A stretch of 64,000 nucleotides of DNA from Antennarius striatus. Its lineage: Eukaryota; Chordata; Actinopteri; Lophiiformes; Antennariidae. The notes beneath the pieces were generated by a model, which worked only from the letters and a program-made list of their open reading frames with translations, was not told the origin of the DNA and did no database searches. Numbering within the stretch: position 1 is the stretch's first letter; the number at the start of each line of letters is the position of its first letter. Location: NCBI RefSeq assembly GCF_040054535.1, contig NC_090795.1:4873501-4937500 (forward strand), written 5' to 3'. This document shows, piece by piece, positions 1-9,691 of this stretch. The position numbers and the translations under genes are program-made.

Positions 1-707
1 ATTACTGTATTATGTTTTGTTGCATTGATGAACTTCTTAAATTGGCTCTCAAATGCAGCTCGCATATCAACGATCGCTCCTAATTAATCCCCGTTCAGTG
101 TGTGATGGTGATAAACGTCTCTGGACGCTTTCAGGGAGGGGAGGTGAGAGCCTCGCTGTACATCCCTGATGAATAGTCAGCTTGAGCTCCAATGACAAAA
201 CAGTGTTTCCGCTCCTGGAGACGTTTATTGAGCACATTTAGGTAACGTGTTCTAAACGAGCACAGTATTAATTCGATCATTTCTTCTTGCAGCTCATTGG
301 AGTTTACATACCTGCACAACAGCGCTGTCTGTTCAATATTGATCACGTCACACGACTCATCAGACAACTGAGTTTACTGGAGTGGAATTGATGTCCTTGA
401 TTTGCTGACTGATGACGTTGCGAGCCCTTTCCTTGACTGTCTTTGCAGAGAGAGGAATGTCTTTAATTTTCTTTATTATCTCCGTTACGTTTTCGAAGTC
501 TGAAAATAGGTGCTCTGATATTTTATTGAATGAATCCTTCATGTAATCACCACCTGTGAACAGGTTTCCATGCTTTTTTAGCTATGAGTAGAATATCTAT
601 TTTTATTCTTTTCAGTATTATTTTATTATGTGATTAGTCTCCAGGGAGCTTTAGGTGGCGCTAAAGAGCTGCATGCGGCTTCGGAGCCGCGGTTTGCCGA
701 CCCCTTA
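1..707 (-). mobile_element. Decayed hAT DNA transposon in the last maf1 intron
   Basis: Read on the minus strand, the right-hand edge (about 650-707) begins with a GGGGTCGGCAAACCGC motif followed by a short GC-rich palindrome, the kind of terminus I know from fish hAT elements. Transposase-like coding sequence follows further left and appears to run out of the window at position 1. The opposite terminus is not visible. The copy lies between the last maf1 exon seen (730-822) and the missing terminal exon, so it is intronic. hAT membership is from memory of the family and was not searched. Confidence 0.55.
131..542 (-). pseudogene. hAT transposase fragment, frame-broken
   Basis: Two minus-strand reading frames (542-360 and 367-131) resemble adjacent parts of a GTF2IRD2/ZBED-like hAT transposase. 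The first carries IPLSAKTVKERA and QQIKDIN; the second carries SDESCDVINIEQ, like the 'DES.D' catalytic-core segment of these transposases. They sit in different frames and overlap by a few bases, so at least one frameshift separates them, and a stop ends the second. No intact transposase can be made here. The family call is moderate; the broken state is read directly. Confidence 0.5.
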
Positions 708-729
708 ACTCGCAGATGCTGAGCCTCAC

Positions 730-822
730 CTGTCCCCAGTGAAGCCGTCCATCTCCTCCTCATCGTCCAGCTCCATGTCTAGCTCGCTGTCCAGACGATC
801 GAAGCCATATCCACTCAAAACG
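730..822 (-). CDS. maf1: maf1 coding exon 6 (acidic tail)
   Basis: Reads [20 protein letters not shown] and MDGFTGD, ending in phase 2 at GTGAGG. The last coding exon must lie left of the window. Confidence 0.85.
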
Positions 823-3508
823 CTGGAGGTGTGGATAACAAACACACATTAGAAAAGATGTATACCAGAGATCTGTGAATGTGAAGGCTGTGCTCTGTGC
901 TGACCTGACTGAGCGACATGTGAAGAACACAATCCTCTTCAGCTTCTTGTTGTAAAAGAAGTAATTGAAGGACCAGAGGCTCCCTTCTTCACCAAAAGGG
1001 TCTGAGTCCAGATCAGGGTTGTAGCTATAAGCAAATATTACAACAAGGCTTAAAATGGCTCAGCAGCAAAAATAAATTAAGTTTTAGGAACATGAATGAC
1101 CTGCTTTATCACACATGAATGCATACAGACGTTTACCTGTAAATGTCACAGCCCTGCAGATTGATCTCTTGATCAATGGCGTTCCATAACTCCGGCCCCA
1201 GAGAGTTGAACTCTTCTCCCACAGCTGAGAACAAGCTGCCGTTTACTGCATTAGCCACCTGTGGAAAAAAATCAATCCAGTTAATATATGCTGTTAGATT
1301 TACTCACACTTATTCTTTTCCTTTTGGCTTTTCCTTTCAGGGGTTGCCTCCGTCTAACCCCGTCTTCTGCATCGACAAAACATTTTTTCTTGGCTTTGCT
1401 AACCCAGTTGAGGCTGGGCTCTCGGCTGAACTCGTGGGCCCGCGCCGCGCTGAAGTCATAGTCCGGTCTGAAGGACTCGTTGAGCGTTGTGATGAGGTAG
1501 AAAATCGTCTTCCTGCAACACTTGTCACTCAAAGGGTTCTCCCCATCCTCACTGCTCTTCCCCAGCCTGGATGGAACATTAATAGAGACTTAAAAAGGAA
1601 ATACCTCAACATCTCACCTCTAAATGCTTATTTTGGTTCCCATTGCCAGACAGGTTGGCTCAGGTCCATGCTGCAGTACTCACTTTGAAGGGCTGGTGGC
1701 GCTGGTGGACTGCGGGGGAGAGAGCGCCTCCAGGACGTGTGGCTCCCCCTCCTGGCAAAACTGCTTGAACATATGCTTGTCGTCCCCTGCCATTTTACAG
1801 GAGTAGCTCTCAATCCTGCAGGGCAAAAATAATGTTTAGTACTTAAATACATAAAGAACATTAAAAATTAAGCCTCAAGCCATATCCAAAAAAAAGAAGA
1901 GTAAAAAAAATATTTTGACAACTGGTCCTGAAATTTCTCACATGCTTTCTTGTGTTTCTGTTTCTTAGAGGAAGACCAAAGAGGAGGTTTATGGATGTAG
2001 TGAAAGAGGACATGAAGGTAGTTGGTGTGAGAGAAGAGGATGCAAAGGACAGGGTTAGATGGAGGCAATTGATTCGCTGTGGCGACCCCTGAAGGGAAAA
2101 GCCGAAAGGAAAAGAAGATTTCTTGTGTTTCTGGGTCAAACACAAATAAACACAGATTTTACCAGTGTGCATTTGTTTATTTTCCCCCCTCCCACATAGA
2201 TGTTATGTAAGACCAAGAGGTTGTGCAAGTTATGACAGTATGACTGAGACGTTCTGTAGCTTTGCCTCCTAATTATAGTGACTCTGAGTGGCAGACACCA
2301 CAGTTAAAATAACTGGACTGGTTTACCATATGCTTCACAGCTGACCGGATAACACACCACTCAGGTCAAGCAGATAACATTACAGACACCATTAATCAGC
2401 AAAGTTAAGCAACATTGAAATACAGATTATGGAGATTATTGCCATTTATTGTTAGTTTACTTCCAACCAAAGGTCATTTGCCAAAAATATAACAGTGCCG
2501 GAAAGCCTAGCGACTAAATCTACATTTAAAGCATGAAGCTTGAAACTCCTGCTACCTCACTAATCCCCTAAGCAGCCTAAACACCAGCAGCCATGGCAGC
2601 TCCAGCAGCACTCAGTGATCATGCTGAATGTGTTTATGTGTGTGTGAGCATACATGCCAACAACACCTAACAGCAGCCTCGAAAATAACCACAGAGTGAT
2701 GGTGTGAAAGGACACCATGTTGTGAGTTACTCTAGGTCAAATTCTGTGTAGACGCTCAGTTTCACCACCTACACTCCAAATCCTACACTCATGCATAACT
2801 CAACACATCATCCTTTATATACCTGTACTGTCACTGTAATTGAAAGCCTTACATACCAAACCCTGTGGTCACGTTCGTACACGTTTGCTCAGTAAAATCA
2901 ACTGCTCTGTCAATCAATTATTAACCTTTAGGATTGGCTGTGACGGTGGATTTTTGTCTGTTATTGCAATATTGCATAACATTCAGGAACTTGGCTGCTC
3001 CACTACCCCAGTTAAGGCGAGGGGTTAATGAGCTCTGTACCAGCCACACCTCTCATACATTCATATTACAGTACTCGCTGGATGAGAGGATTTTCTCCAC
3101 TTAAACCCAAGGGAAGCTTGATAAATTCTCAGGACTCCAGCAATTTTTACCTTCACTCACTTAAACTCACTTAAATCTTTAATGTCATGCTTATGATGAA
3201 ACTCTTTTTATGCCATAGATTTTGCACTGCTGAAATGAAGCAGTCAATATTAAGGGGTTGACTTGTGAGTGCATCTCCCGTGAGGATGGGAGATGCAAAA
3301 AAGGTGAAGCTTACAATCCCTTGTTAAATAATGCACCCAACATCCCAGCCAGGAACTCATGACACCCTAAAGAAAAGGTTCACATTCTGAAGCATAGCTC
3401 AGGTGTTTCAGGCCACATCCCTTACCTTCCGAGGATGCGAGACTCTCCCGTTTCAACACAAAGCCTGGAACTGAGGGCTTCAAAACTGGAGTTTTCCAGC
3501 AGTTTCAT
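730..3508 (-). CDS. maf1: Maf1, repressor of RNA polymerase III transcription (3' end missing)
   Basis: Maf1 is the conserved, nutrient- and stress-responsive nuclear repressor that binds RNA polymerase III and lowers tRNA and 5S synthesis; TOR-pathway phosphorylation inactivates it. Six coding exons are visible on the minus strand: 3426-3508, 1684-1815, 1404-1566, 1137-1258, 905-1024 and 730-822. Together they make 713 nt (237 codons plus 2 nt), and every junction is in phase. The start is the ATG at 3508 ([12 protein letters not shown], the family's N-terminus). Box B is seen as [12 protein letters not shown] and box C as [12 protein letters not shown] followed by [11 protein letters not shown]. 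An acidic stretch ([11 protein letters not shown]) lies near the end. The family is about 256 aa, so only a short terminal exon, left of position 1, is missing. A 5' non-coding exon ends at 3838. Two introns contain related retrotransposon tails. Confidence 0.93.
905..1024 (-). CDS. maf1: maf1 coding exon 5 (box C)
   Basis: Reads [13 protein letters not shown], then [13 protein letters not shown] and [11 protein letters not shown], the most conserved C-terminal block of Maf1. Both junctions are in phase. Confidence 0.93.
1137..1258 (-). CDS. maf1: maf1 coding exon 4
   Basis: Reads [13 protein letters not shown] through [13 protein letters not shown] to CDIYS. The acceptor is CCACAG and the donor GTAAAC, phase 2. 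Confidence 0.92.
1313..1373 (-). repeat. Non-LTR retrotransposon tail (copy A), maf1 intron
   Basis: On the minus strand the block running from GATGCAGAAGAC to GGAAAAGCCAAAAGGAAAAG matches the end of copy B at 1961-2118, but lacks the internal 'ttgattcgctgtggcga' stretch. It starts about 30 nt after the exon 3 donor and is in the opposite orientation to copy B. I see no target-site duplication. Confidence 0.6.
1404..1566 (-). CDS. maf1: maf1 coding exon 3 (box B)
   Basis: Contains [14 protein letters not shown] and [12 protein letters not shown]. It ends at the Trp codon of SLNW in phase 0, with a weak GTTAGC donor at 1403. The frame stays open into the intron, which carries a retrotransposon tail about 30 nt further on. 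Confidence 0.9.
1684..1815 (-). CDS. maf1: maf1 coding exon 2
   Basis: Begins after CTGCAG, completing an Arg codon, and reads [20 protein letters not shown]. It ends at a GTGAGT donor in the Ser/Pro-rich linker. Confidence 0.93.
1961..2118 (+). mobile_element. 5'-truncated non-LTR retrotransposon tail (copy B) with a 15-bp target-site duplication
   Basis: A 158-bp insert ends in the widespread fish tail 'cgctgtggcgacccctgaa' plus an A/G-rich end. It is flanked by identical 15-mers, tttcttgtgtttctg, at 1946-1960 and 2119-2133. That perfect direct repeat is the signature of target-primed reverse transcription. It lies in the first intron inside the maf1 coding region. The LINE family cannot be fixed from this tail alone. 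Confidence 0.8.
3426..3508 (-). CDS. maf1: maf1 coding exon 1
   Basis: Starts with the ATG at 3508 and reads [12 protein letters not shown], then ETGESRILG, ending in phase 2 at a GTAAG donor. It holds the conserved N-terminal box A. Confidence 0.93.
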
Positions 3509-3837
3509 TGCTGTCTAGCAAAAAACAAAAACAAAAACACAAAGTCAAGATGTTAGAATTAACTCGCCTCTTTCATTACGCCACAATGTTTACATATGAC
3601 TCAAAAGTGAAAGGTTCGAATGACGATGTAACATGGCAAATATAAAAAATTCCACTGAATATAAATAATGAGAATTAAAAAGGACTGAGCTACGGGAACC
3701 CGTGAGGGCCATTTTAGCGTTCGTATAAAACAATTTCCTCATAGCGGTTTTATGACGCCTGTGCCCCTCCCCCACCCTGTCCAAACGAAGTTGACAAAAC
3801 GTTCTTCCTGTTTCACATTAAAACAAAATTCACTTAC

Positions 3838-4250
3838 CGAGCAATGTTTTCCGTACAGAGAGAAAAGAACAGGTTAGCGATGGAAGCCGTCGCCTGTAGA
3901 CACCGCTTTTCTCAACCTATCTGACGTCTGGGTCAAGCAAAAGATTAGAACCCCGCTTTGTTGTTGACCAGCTAGCGCTAGCAATTAGCTTGCTAAATGT
4001 CTTCAATTCACAGAGAAATTATTAGTTCGCAATTGAGCTTAAGCATCTTACAAAAGCACTCGGTCGAGAATGGCTTATTCTTAGGCCTCTTAAATTTATA
4101 GAAAAGCTGCTTTTCCCGATTAAATGCGATGAAATTAAATCCAAAGACTGTTGACGTCCGTCGGAATCTGTCTGCAGCGGCATCCCTTTCGACCTGATTT
4201 CACAGAGGAGCGTATTGGCTAAATCAAGTCGCCGTTGATTAGCGACTTGA
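3838..4250 (-). promoter_or_regulatory. maf1: maf1 5' non-coding exon and promoter region
   Basis: A strong donor (GTAAGTG, reading leftward from 3837) marks the end of a non-coding first exon, as expected for Maf1 genes. Its transcription start is not determined; the exon probably begins between 3880 and 4200, where the sequence is less AT-rich than its surroundings. No TATA box stands out. Confidence 0.55.
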
Positions 4251-5039
4251 TCAAAAATGTATCAGTTAGCGAACTAAATTTCCTAAAAAGCTAACGAAAT
4301 TGTCCAAATGCTACAAATCATCGACAGCCTCAATGACAGACCCGCTCTCCTCAAGGCAACAGAATCTACTGAACGCTGATAGGCGACACCTTACGGTGTA
4401 CACTATATAGACTCGGAAGTCGTACACGCCTTTTTTTCCAAATCCGTATTATGATTGGCTTATTTTCCTGTCAATATACTGTAAACCCAATGTGATCGGT
4501 CAAAACTTGATCGTCAATTTCCAAGCGAAATGAAGTCGGATGTCTCAACCAGATAAGTTATCACTAAGAGGCAACTGCTGAAATATGCACGACAAGCTCC
4601 GTTGTTTTAAAAAAAAAAACATTTTAACTGTCTATCCTCTATGACCCTATACTGTAAAATACTATAAATACATACACAACAAAAAGTAAATTACCTTGAA
4701 ATGCCCTTGCCTCTGCAGGACAACAAGTGTTAATAACCACTTTGGCTTGTTCTTCATCTTCCTACCATCACAGTACGGTCCCATTCTCTCAGCAGTTTGC
4801 TCGATTTTATTTTTGTTGCCTTTGAAATAAAATCTCGTTTGCCTAAACCTTTTATGTTGCCAGACTTGTTTTTGTCAACAGTTCATATTTCACTATACAG
4901 TATTGCACTGATTTTATATAAGATTAATTGAGCATCTTGCATGCAACACCAGCCTAATTAACTAACATGACAAAAAAGTCAGGTTTCTACTCTTAATGTG
5001 ACATTACTTTGAAAACTCGAGTTTTTCTTGTAAATTGTA
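4251..5039. other. Spacer between the maf1 promoter and the tRNA gene
   Basis: AT-rich, with no open frame, repeat or RNA gene that I can support. Confidence 0.5.
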
Positions 5040-5112
5040 GGCCCAGTGGCCAAATGGATAAGGCATCAGCCTCCGGAGCTGGGGATTGTGGGTTCAAGTC
5101 CCACCTGGGTCG
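5040..5112 (+). tRNA. tRNA-Arg (anticodon CCG)
   Basis: A 73-nt cloverleaf can be folded by eye. The acceptor stem GGCCCAG/CTGGGTC has one G-U pair, with G73 as discriminator. The anticodon arm is CAGC-CTCCGGA-GCTG, presenting CCG, and the T arm is GTGGG-TTCAAGT-CCCAC. The A box (TGGCCAAATGG) and B box (GGTTCAAGTCC) fit Pol III consensus. It reads CGG codons. The first run of four or more T downstream is at 5185-5189, unusually far (73 nt), so either the trailer is long or termination is weak. No intron. Confidence 0.9.
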
Positions 5113-5310
5113 CTTCTCCCAGTGGCTGAAGTGGGAAAGTTCTAAGGAGTACAGAATTTAAACACTGTATCCTTTGATGTTGTGTTTTTGAAAGCAACAC
5201 AATAAAGTTACTCAAGAATAGCAACATTTAGTTGCTGTTTTTACATTTAATAGCATTTAATAACATTTAACTACATAACATTTAAATAACATTTAATAGC
5301 AACATAAAGT

Positions 5311-5935
5311 CAGGGCTATCATGAACAACGCCAGCCACCCCCTGCGCACTACATTCTCCCAGCGGAGAAGTACCTTCAGCGGCAGACTGCTGTCACACAG
5401 CGCTTCCACAGAGAGGCTGAGGTCCTCCTTCGTGCCCCGTGCCATCAGGGGGTACAATGACTCTCTCAGGAGGAGCAGGGGGGAGATGGTGAGGTCTGCA
5501 CACGTTTGAATGGAGGGGATGAGATGTCAGCCTGTGATGCAGTGTAGTGGGGCCAAAGTGTTGGGATGTTTTTTTTTATATTAGATAGTGACGCCTTATG
5601 TTTTTGACCATTGTGAGATAGATATTAGACGTTGTGATACTAAATAGTGACGCCTTACATTGTAAGAAGGGTGTACCTTACCCACTATGCGGGCCTCCTG
5701 CTAATTTTCACTTGCACTTTTTATTTTCTTATACTGTTTATATTTTAGTGATAATTTAGTATATGTCCTTTTAATGCTACATGTGTCTGCTAGTGTAGTG
5801 TATGTCTTGTGGTATGTCCTTTGGTGTCAGTGTTTCTTTTTTTATCCAGTATTTATTCATTATGTAATGCCTGAGAAGTGGATATGTGCAATTTCTTCCG
5901 GGATTAAGAAAGTATATATCTATCTGTCTATTTTC
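5311..5935 (+). mobile_element. LINE 3' end (reverse-transcriptase ORF C-terminus plus UTR)
   Basis: A 62-codon frame (5321-5509) reads NNASHPLRTTF, then FVPRAIRGYNDSLR, the usual last residues of a fish LINE polyprotein of Rex1/L2 type. About 400 bp of non-coding tail follows, ending 'ttccgggattaagaaagtat' and a short TATC/TGTC repeat, the simple tail such elements leave. The copy is truncated at its 5' end and cannot move. I could not find a clean target-site duplication, and the family name is tentative. Confidence 0.65.
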
Positions 5936-5989
5936 TCTCTGTACCTGAATGGATAAGCCAGAAATTAACAAGTAAACATATGAAAATAT

Positions 5990-5995
5990 TTTATT
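5990..5995 (-). terminator. zfand1: zfand1 polyadenylation signal
   Basis: AATAAA on the minus strand, about 50 nt past the stop codon, followed by T-rich sequence. The predicted 3' UTR is therefore very short. Confidence 0.65.
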
Positions 5996-6043
5996 GACAA
6001 AAGGCAAACAGAAATTTTCCACATTGCAACAAATTTTACTTTT

Positions 6044-6220
6044 CTAAGTCTGTGTTATATACTCAGAAACATCCTGCAATGCTATACATTCAGTGTCCAG
6101 GTACTCCAGAATAACATTACCCCCATTGTACAGGGGAGTGTCTGAGTGGCCCAGCAGTGAGAGCAGGCTGTCATCCATCTGGAAAGCATCTCCTGTCTGA
6201 GGATGACATAACCGAAGCTT
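6044..6220 (-). CDS. zfand1: zfand1 exon 8 (stop)
   Basis: Starts KLRLCHPQTGDAF and ends with the TYNGG-type motif PLYNGGNVILEYL and a short tail before the stop at 6044-6046. Confidence 0.94.
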   Translation of the reverse strand, partial: KLRLCHPQTGDAFQMDDSLLSLLGHSDTPLYNGGNVILEYLDTECIALQDVSEYITQT

Positions 6221-8888
6221 CTGCAAATAGAGGGCAAAAAAGTATTCAAGAACATCCACAATCTTTTCTTCTTTCCCTGTGCACAAAAATATAATTACAA
6301 TTTAATAATACTTGGAAGACACATTAGTCTGTTAGATTTGTAAGGTAGTATTACATTCCTTTCTGTTATAAGCAATCATTAACATATTTAAAGGAACAAT
6401 GATTTTAAGTGTACAAGAAAGAAGAGTGTACAATATGGAAAGGCAGACAAAACCTTTGAAATGTATGCTCATTTGGTACCTATGCTAGGGACTCGACCAT
6501 TTTTATGTTACCTTTGCTGTCAACACATTATTGTTGTTTTTCAGGTTGGCTAAAGAAGCTGCAAAGTCCACCACTTTACCCACACTCCATTTGGAACAGA
6601 AAAACATGGGTTGGCTCAGCTCTTTCGATTCTTTCGGAAGATACACTTGAAAGAAGATTCTTTCTGCCTGGAAATCCAAATTTTAACAAAATAACACAGT
6701 ATTATAAGGTATTACACTGATGAAAACATTCAGGATGTAATTATGGCAATCTGAAAAAAAATATTGTCACACTACAACTTAAAATAAAAACAAAACAACT
6801 AAAATTTTACCTGTGGCAGTCCCTTATCTCCTAAAGCATGGAGCTTCAGTTTCATTAATGCCACCTTAGCTGCAGTTGCACTATTCTTTGCTCCTCTGCG
6901 TCCTTTACTTTTGGATCCATCTTTTGATTCTGAATAATTGCAAGAGAGTTAAAGAAACATGATTGTAACATAAGTAACTTGACAAACAGGAACATATTAC
7001 AGACAATACATTTTGATAAGGATGCGAACATTTAATTTAATACTGATCCCATATGGACAAAAAAGGAATGACAAAGAGAATTTTGCAATGAGACAAGATA
7101 CAAAATACACTTTAACAGACCAACAATCTTTTGCACCAACTCTTTTGTGACTGCCATTCGAGGCTTTTGGAACTCCAACTTCTCACATCTGTGATCATCT
7201 TGATGGCGATGGCTATAAGGCAAGAACAATTATAAGGTTTCAACTTCAATTTCAGTTCCAATAGTTTAAGTATCATGTAATGAACATGGCTGTTCAAAGA
7301 CTGTAAATTACTTTTGTTTGACTCCTTCTGTGTGATTCTTTTAGTTACAGTGCACTGTAAATGTCAAGTTTAAATGATTTCTAGAAAGTTTACTGAAATA
7401 AATTTTTAAAAAGTATACAAACGTACACCAAACAGAAATGTTTTTTACACTCTGTACATATTACTGGCAGCAACTCTTTCCCCTTGCAGTCTTGAAATGA
7501 GCATGGATAACTCCTGCTGCCACTCTCAGTACGAGTTGTCTTCTCAACCGGCTTCTGGTAACAGTCAGAGGACAGGAAATCATAGCAAACAATCTCTTGT
7601 TCGGAAAATGGACAACATTAATACTGTATGTAATCAAGAGTGTACCTCTGGACATGAATGCGCTACTCTGCTTCTGTGCTCCAGACTGCATGAGATAAGA
7701 ATAAAAACAACCAAATAAAGAAATTGTTAAATAAATAATACAACACATTTAGAATGACCTAAGGTGAAAATAACAAGCATCCATTATGATGTGCTTTATT
7801 AGACTATTTCTGAGGCATGATACCGCTTTTACCTCGTAAGGGTATTTATTAGAGCCTGACCAGAGGTGGACTTCTGTGATTCATAGAGATATTCAATTTC
7901 TAAGGAAAAGTTACAATAATACACAAAAATATTTTTACAGGGAACATTAATAAACTTTTTCCATGAGAACTGTTCACATTTTGTTGATAAAGAGTAGTTG
8001 TCGGTACATTATACGCTTAAGTACCTGTATACTTAAACCCCAATATAACAGAAATGTAATGCAATACAGTATATAGTAGTAAGCCAAAAACAGCTGAATC
8101 TATTAGGTCACACTAATTGGTTGTTAATTTGTTAACATTTTAAAAGCAATTTTGTGTCTTTCTTTAGTTAAACAGTTTGGTATATGTATTTTATTGTTTG
8201 TACTTGAAGTTAAGAATCTGAATGCTTTCTCTGACTATGGATGGTTATTTACAGCGGGGAATACTTACCAGAATACACCACTGCAGTAATCACAAGCGAA
8301 TGGAAGAAAATCTAGGGGAAGAATGTGCAGAACAATTTCAGCTGCTTCAGTTTAGTGCACAGGTGATGACTGATGATAATTCAATTCAAGCTTTATTCCA
8401 GTCATGATAAGACTTACAGAAATTTTAAAAAAAGGAGAATAAAAAGACTTTCACAGTTTATATTTATAAACGACCATAGAATTAGTTCTTAACTTCATTT
8501 CATGGCCTGTTCAACCTGTCCATGACCGTAGAGAAAATGATTAATTGACGTAAACTTATTTGATACTGGCCAGAAACTTTTATTGAATGAGATTTCTATC
8601 AGGGAGTTTTATGTTTTACGTAAATATTAAACACAGGTACACAATAAAGCCTATCAATTTATTTAGCAGTTAGCTTAGCTTAGTTTACGAGTTCAAGGCT
8701 TGAGAGACGGCGTCAGCTAGCTAGCAATCATGCTAAACGGAGAGCTCTGTTTAATTTGGATGAACAAATGTGGCATTATAAGATCACGCTTTAATAATTT
8801 GCTTATTGTTAATCCCAGGGAGATGGCGCTGACCTTTCTGATTGCAAGAATCGATCTGACAATGCTTCCCAATATCTAACTCTGCCAT
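6044..8888 (-). CDS. zfand1: AN1-type zinc finger protein 1
   Basis: ZFAND1 is a cytosolic protein that brings p97/VCP and the proteasome to arsenite-induced stress granules. Eight exons on the minus strand: 8834-8888, 8269-8311, 7646-7685, 7427-7554, 7121-7212, 6811-6929, 6512-6667 and 6044-6220. They total 810 nt (269 aa plus stop; human is 268) with every phase correct. The start is the ATG at 8888 (MAELDIGKHCQ). AN1 finger 1 spans about residues 10-46 (HCQIDSC, CDYCSGVFC, LEHRSR), and finger 2 about residues 59-100 (YPCSFQDC, CTECKKHFC, HRHQDDHRC). A ubiquitin-like C-terminal part (IFFQVYLPKE ... PLYNGGNVILEYL) starts near residue 160. It is divergent from chmp4c, as in human. Complete and apparently intact. 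Confidence 0.95.
6512..6667 (-). CDS. zfand1: zfand1 exon 7
   Basis: Reads AERIFFQVYLPKESKE and PMFFCSKWSVGK, then DFAASLANL, the start of the ubiquitin-like region. Exactly 52 codons, phase 0 at both ends. Confidence 0.93.
6811..6929 (-). CDS. zfand1: zfand1 exon 6
   Basis: Basic linker: SKDGSKSKGRRGAKNSATAA, then KVALMKLKLHALGDKGLPQ. Confidence 0.92.
7121..7212 (-). CDS. zfand1: zfand1 exon 5
   Basis: Reads HRHQDDHRCEKLEF and KPRMAVTKELVQKIV, the end of AN1 finger 2. Confidence 0.93.
7427..7554 (-). CDS. zfand1: zfand1 exon 4
   Basis: Reads KPVEKTTRTESG, then YPCSFQDCKGKELLPVIC and KKHFCL. I placed the donor at GTACGT because it is the only nearby GT that keeps phase with exon 5. The joining residue is Val where human has Arg. 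Confidence 0.85.
7646..7685 (-). CDS. zfand1: zfand1 exon 3
   Basis: A 40-nt exon completing a Cys codon and reading LEHRSRVAHSCPE, the end of AN1 finger 1. Confidence 0.9.
8269..8311 (-). CDS. zfand1: zfand1 exon 2
   Basis: A 43-nt exon reading DFLPFACDYCSGVFC, with a CxxC pair of finger 1. Donor GTAAGT. Confidence 0.92.
8834..8888 (-). CDS. zfand1: zfand1 exon 1
   Basis: Start codon at 8888. Reads MAELDIGKHCQIDSCNQK with the first zinc ligands (C10, C15). Donor GTCAGC, phase 1. Confidence 0.93.
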
Positions 8889-9474
8889 TTGATAGCCGTA
8901 GTACTATGCGAATGTCAACACGAACTTTGACCCCAGAAGTGACGTCATTTAACTGCGACTTCTTTCCAAATAGCGTTCAACTCAAATTTTACATTTATTT
9001 TTGTATCGTATCGAGAAAAAAATATATCTTTGTATATTTTTATATTTTATAATACAGTTACTAACAGCTACCGTCTAAAAAACATTAAGTGGAAATTAAT
9101 CAAGTGGAAAAAACGATCAGGGTGAAATATAGTCGTCAGACACATGCGTCAGGTGTCCAACTACGTTCTTCATTCCAGTCCATTAGGTGGCGGTAATGTC
9201 CCTAAAAGCTAGTTGTCAACGAAAATTCAAATAAATGTAAAAGAAAAAACAAAACCCAAAAAAACAGAAGAGCTCGTCAGGCGTCATTACGTCACACAGG
9301 TGAAAGGTGTGGTGACTTATATTCATTGGCTGACGGCAACCGGGAACGCAATCCAGTCCAGCCGGAAAATCTTCTCTTAACACACCCGTCAGTAAAAACA
9401 CTGCAGTAGTCTACAGTTGTGTACGCGTTAACTTTAGAAATTTACGCAGATTATAGAACTAAAAACCACATAAA
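8889..9474. promoter_or_regulatory. Divergent promoter region of zfand1 and chmp4c
   Basis: The two start codons face away from each other 587 bp apart, so both core promoters and 5' UTRs must lie here. A perfect palindromic CRE, TGACGTCA, is at 8940-8947, about 50 nt upstream of the zfand1 ATG. ACGTCA-type half sites occur near 9285-9293 on the chmp4c side. A CCATTAGGTGGCGG string around 9180 resembles a CTCF-like or repeat-derived motif. Start sites are not defined. Confidence 0.6.
8940..8947. promoter_or_regulatory. CRE palindrome TGACGTCA
   Basis: Full consensus CREB/ATF site in the zfand1-proximal part of the divergent promoter. That the site is bound is inferred from its match and position only. 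Confidence 0.5.
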
Positions 9475-9691
9475 ATGAGTAAAATTGCTGAGTTTTTCAA
9501 GAGGAGCTCCAGCTCTTCGAGCTCTTCACATTCTAGACACCACCGGTCCCGCGGAGGACCAACACCTCAAGAAGCCATCAACAAACTCCGTGAAACAGAG
9601 GAAATGCTCACGAAGAAGCAGGATTACCTGGAGAGGAGGATAGATCAAGAAATTGCGATAGCCAAGAAGAATGGGACAAAAAACAAACGAG
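9475..9691 (+). CDS. chmp4c: chmp4c exon 1
   Basis: ATG at 9475 after 'cacataaa'. Encodes residues 1-72 with the amphipathic N-terminus, a Ser/His/Arg-rich stretch and PTPQEAINKLRETEEML. Donor GTATAC, phase 1. Confidence 0.94.

Noticed and set aside
1176-1688. 170-codon plus-strand frame
   Set aside because: Antisense to two maf1 exons and a repeat; its content is explained by the maf1 coding sequence on the other strand.
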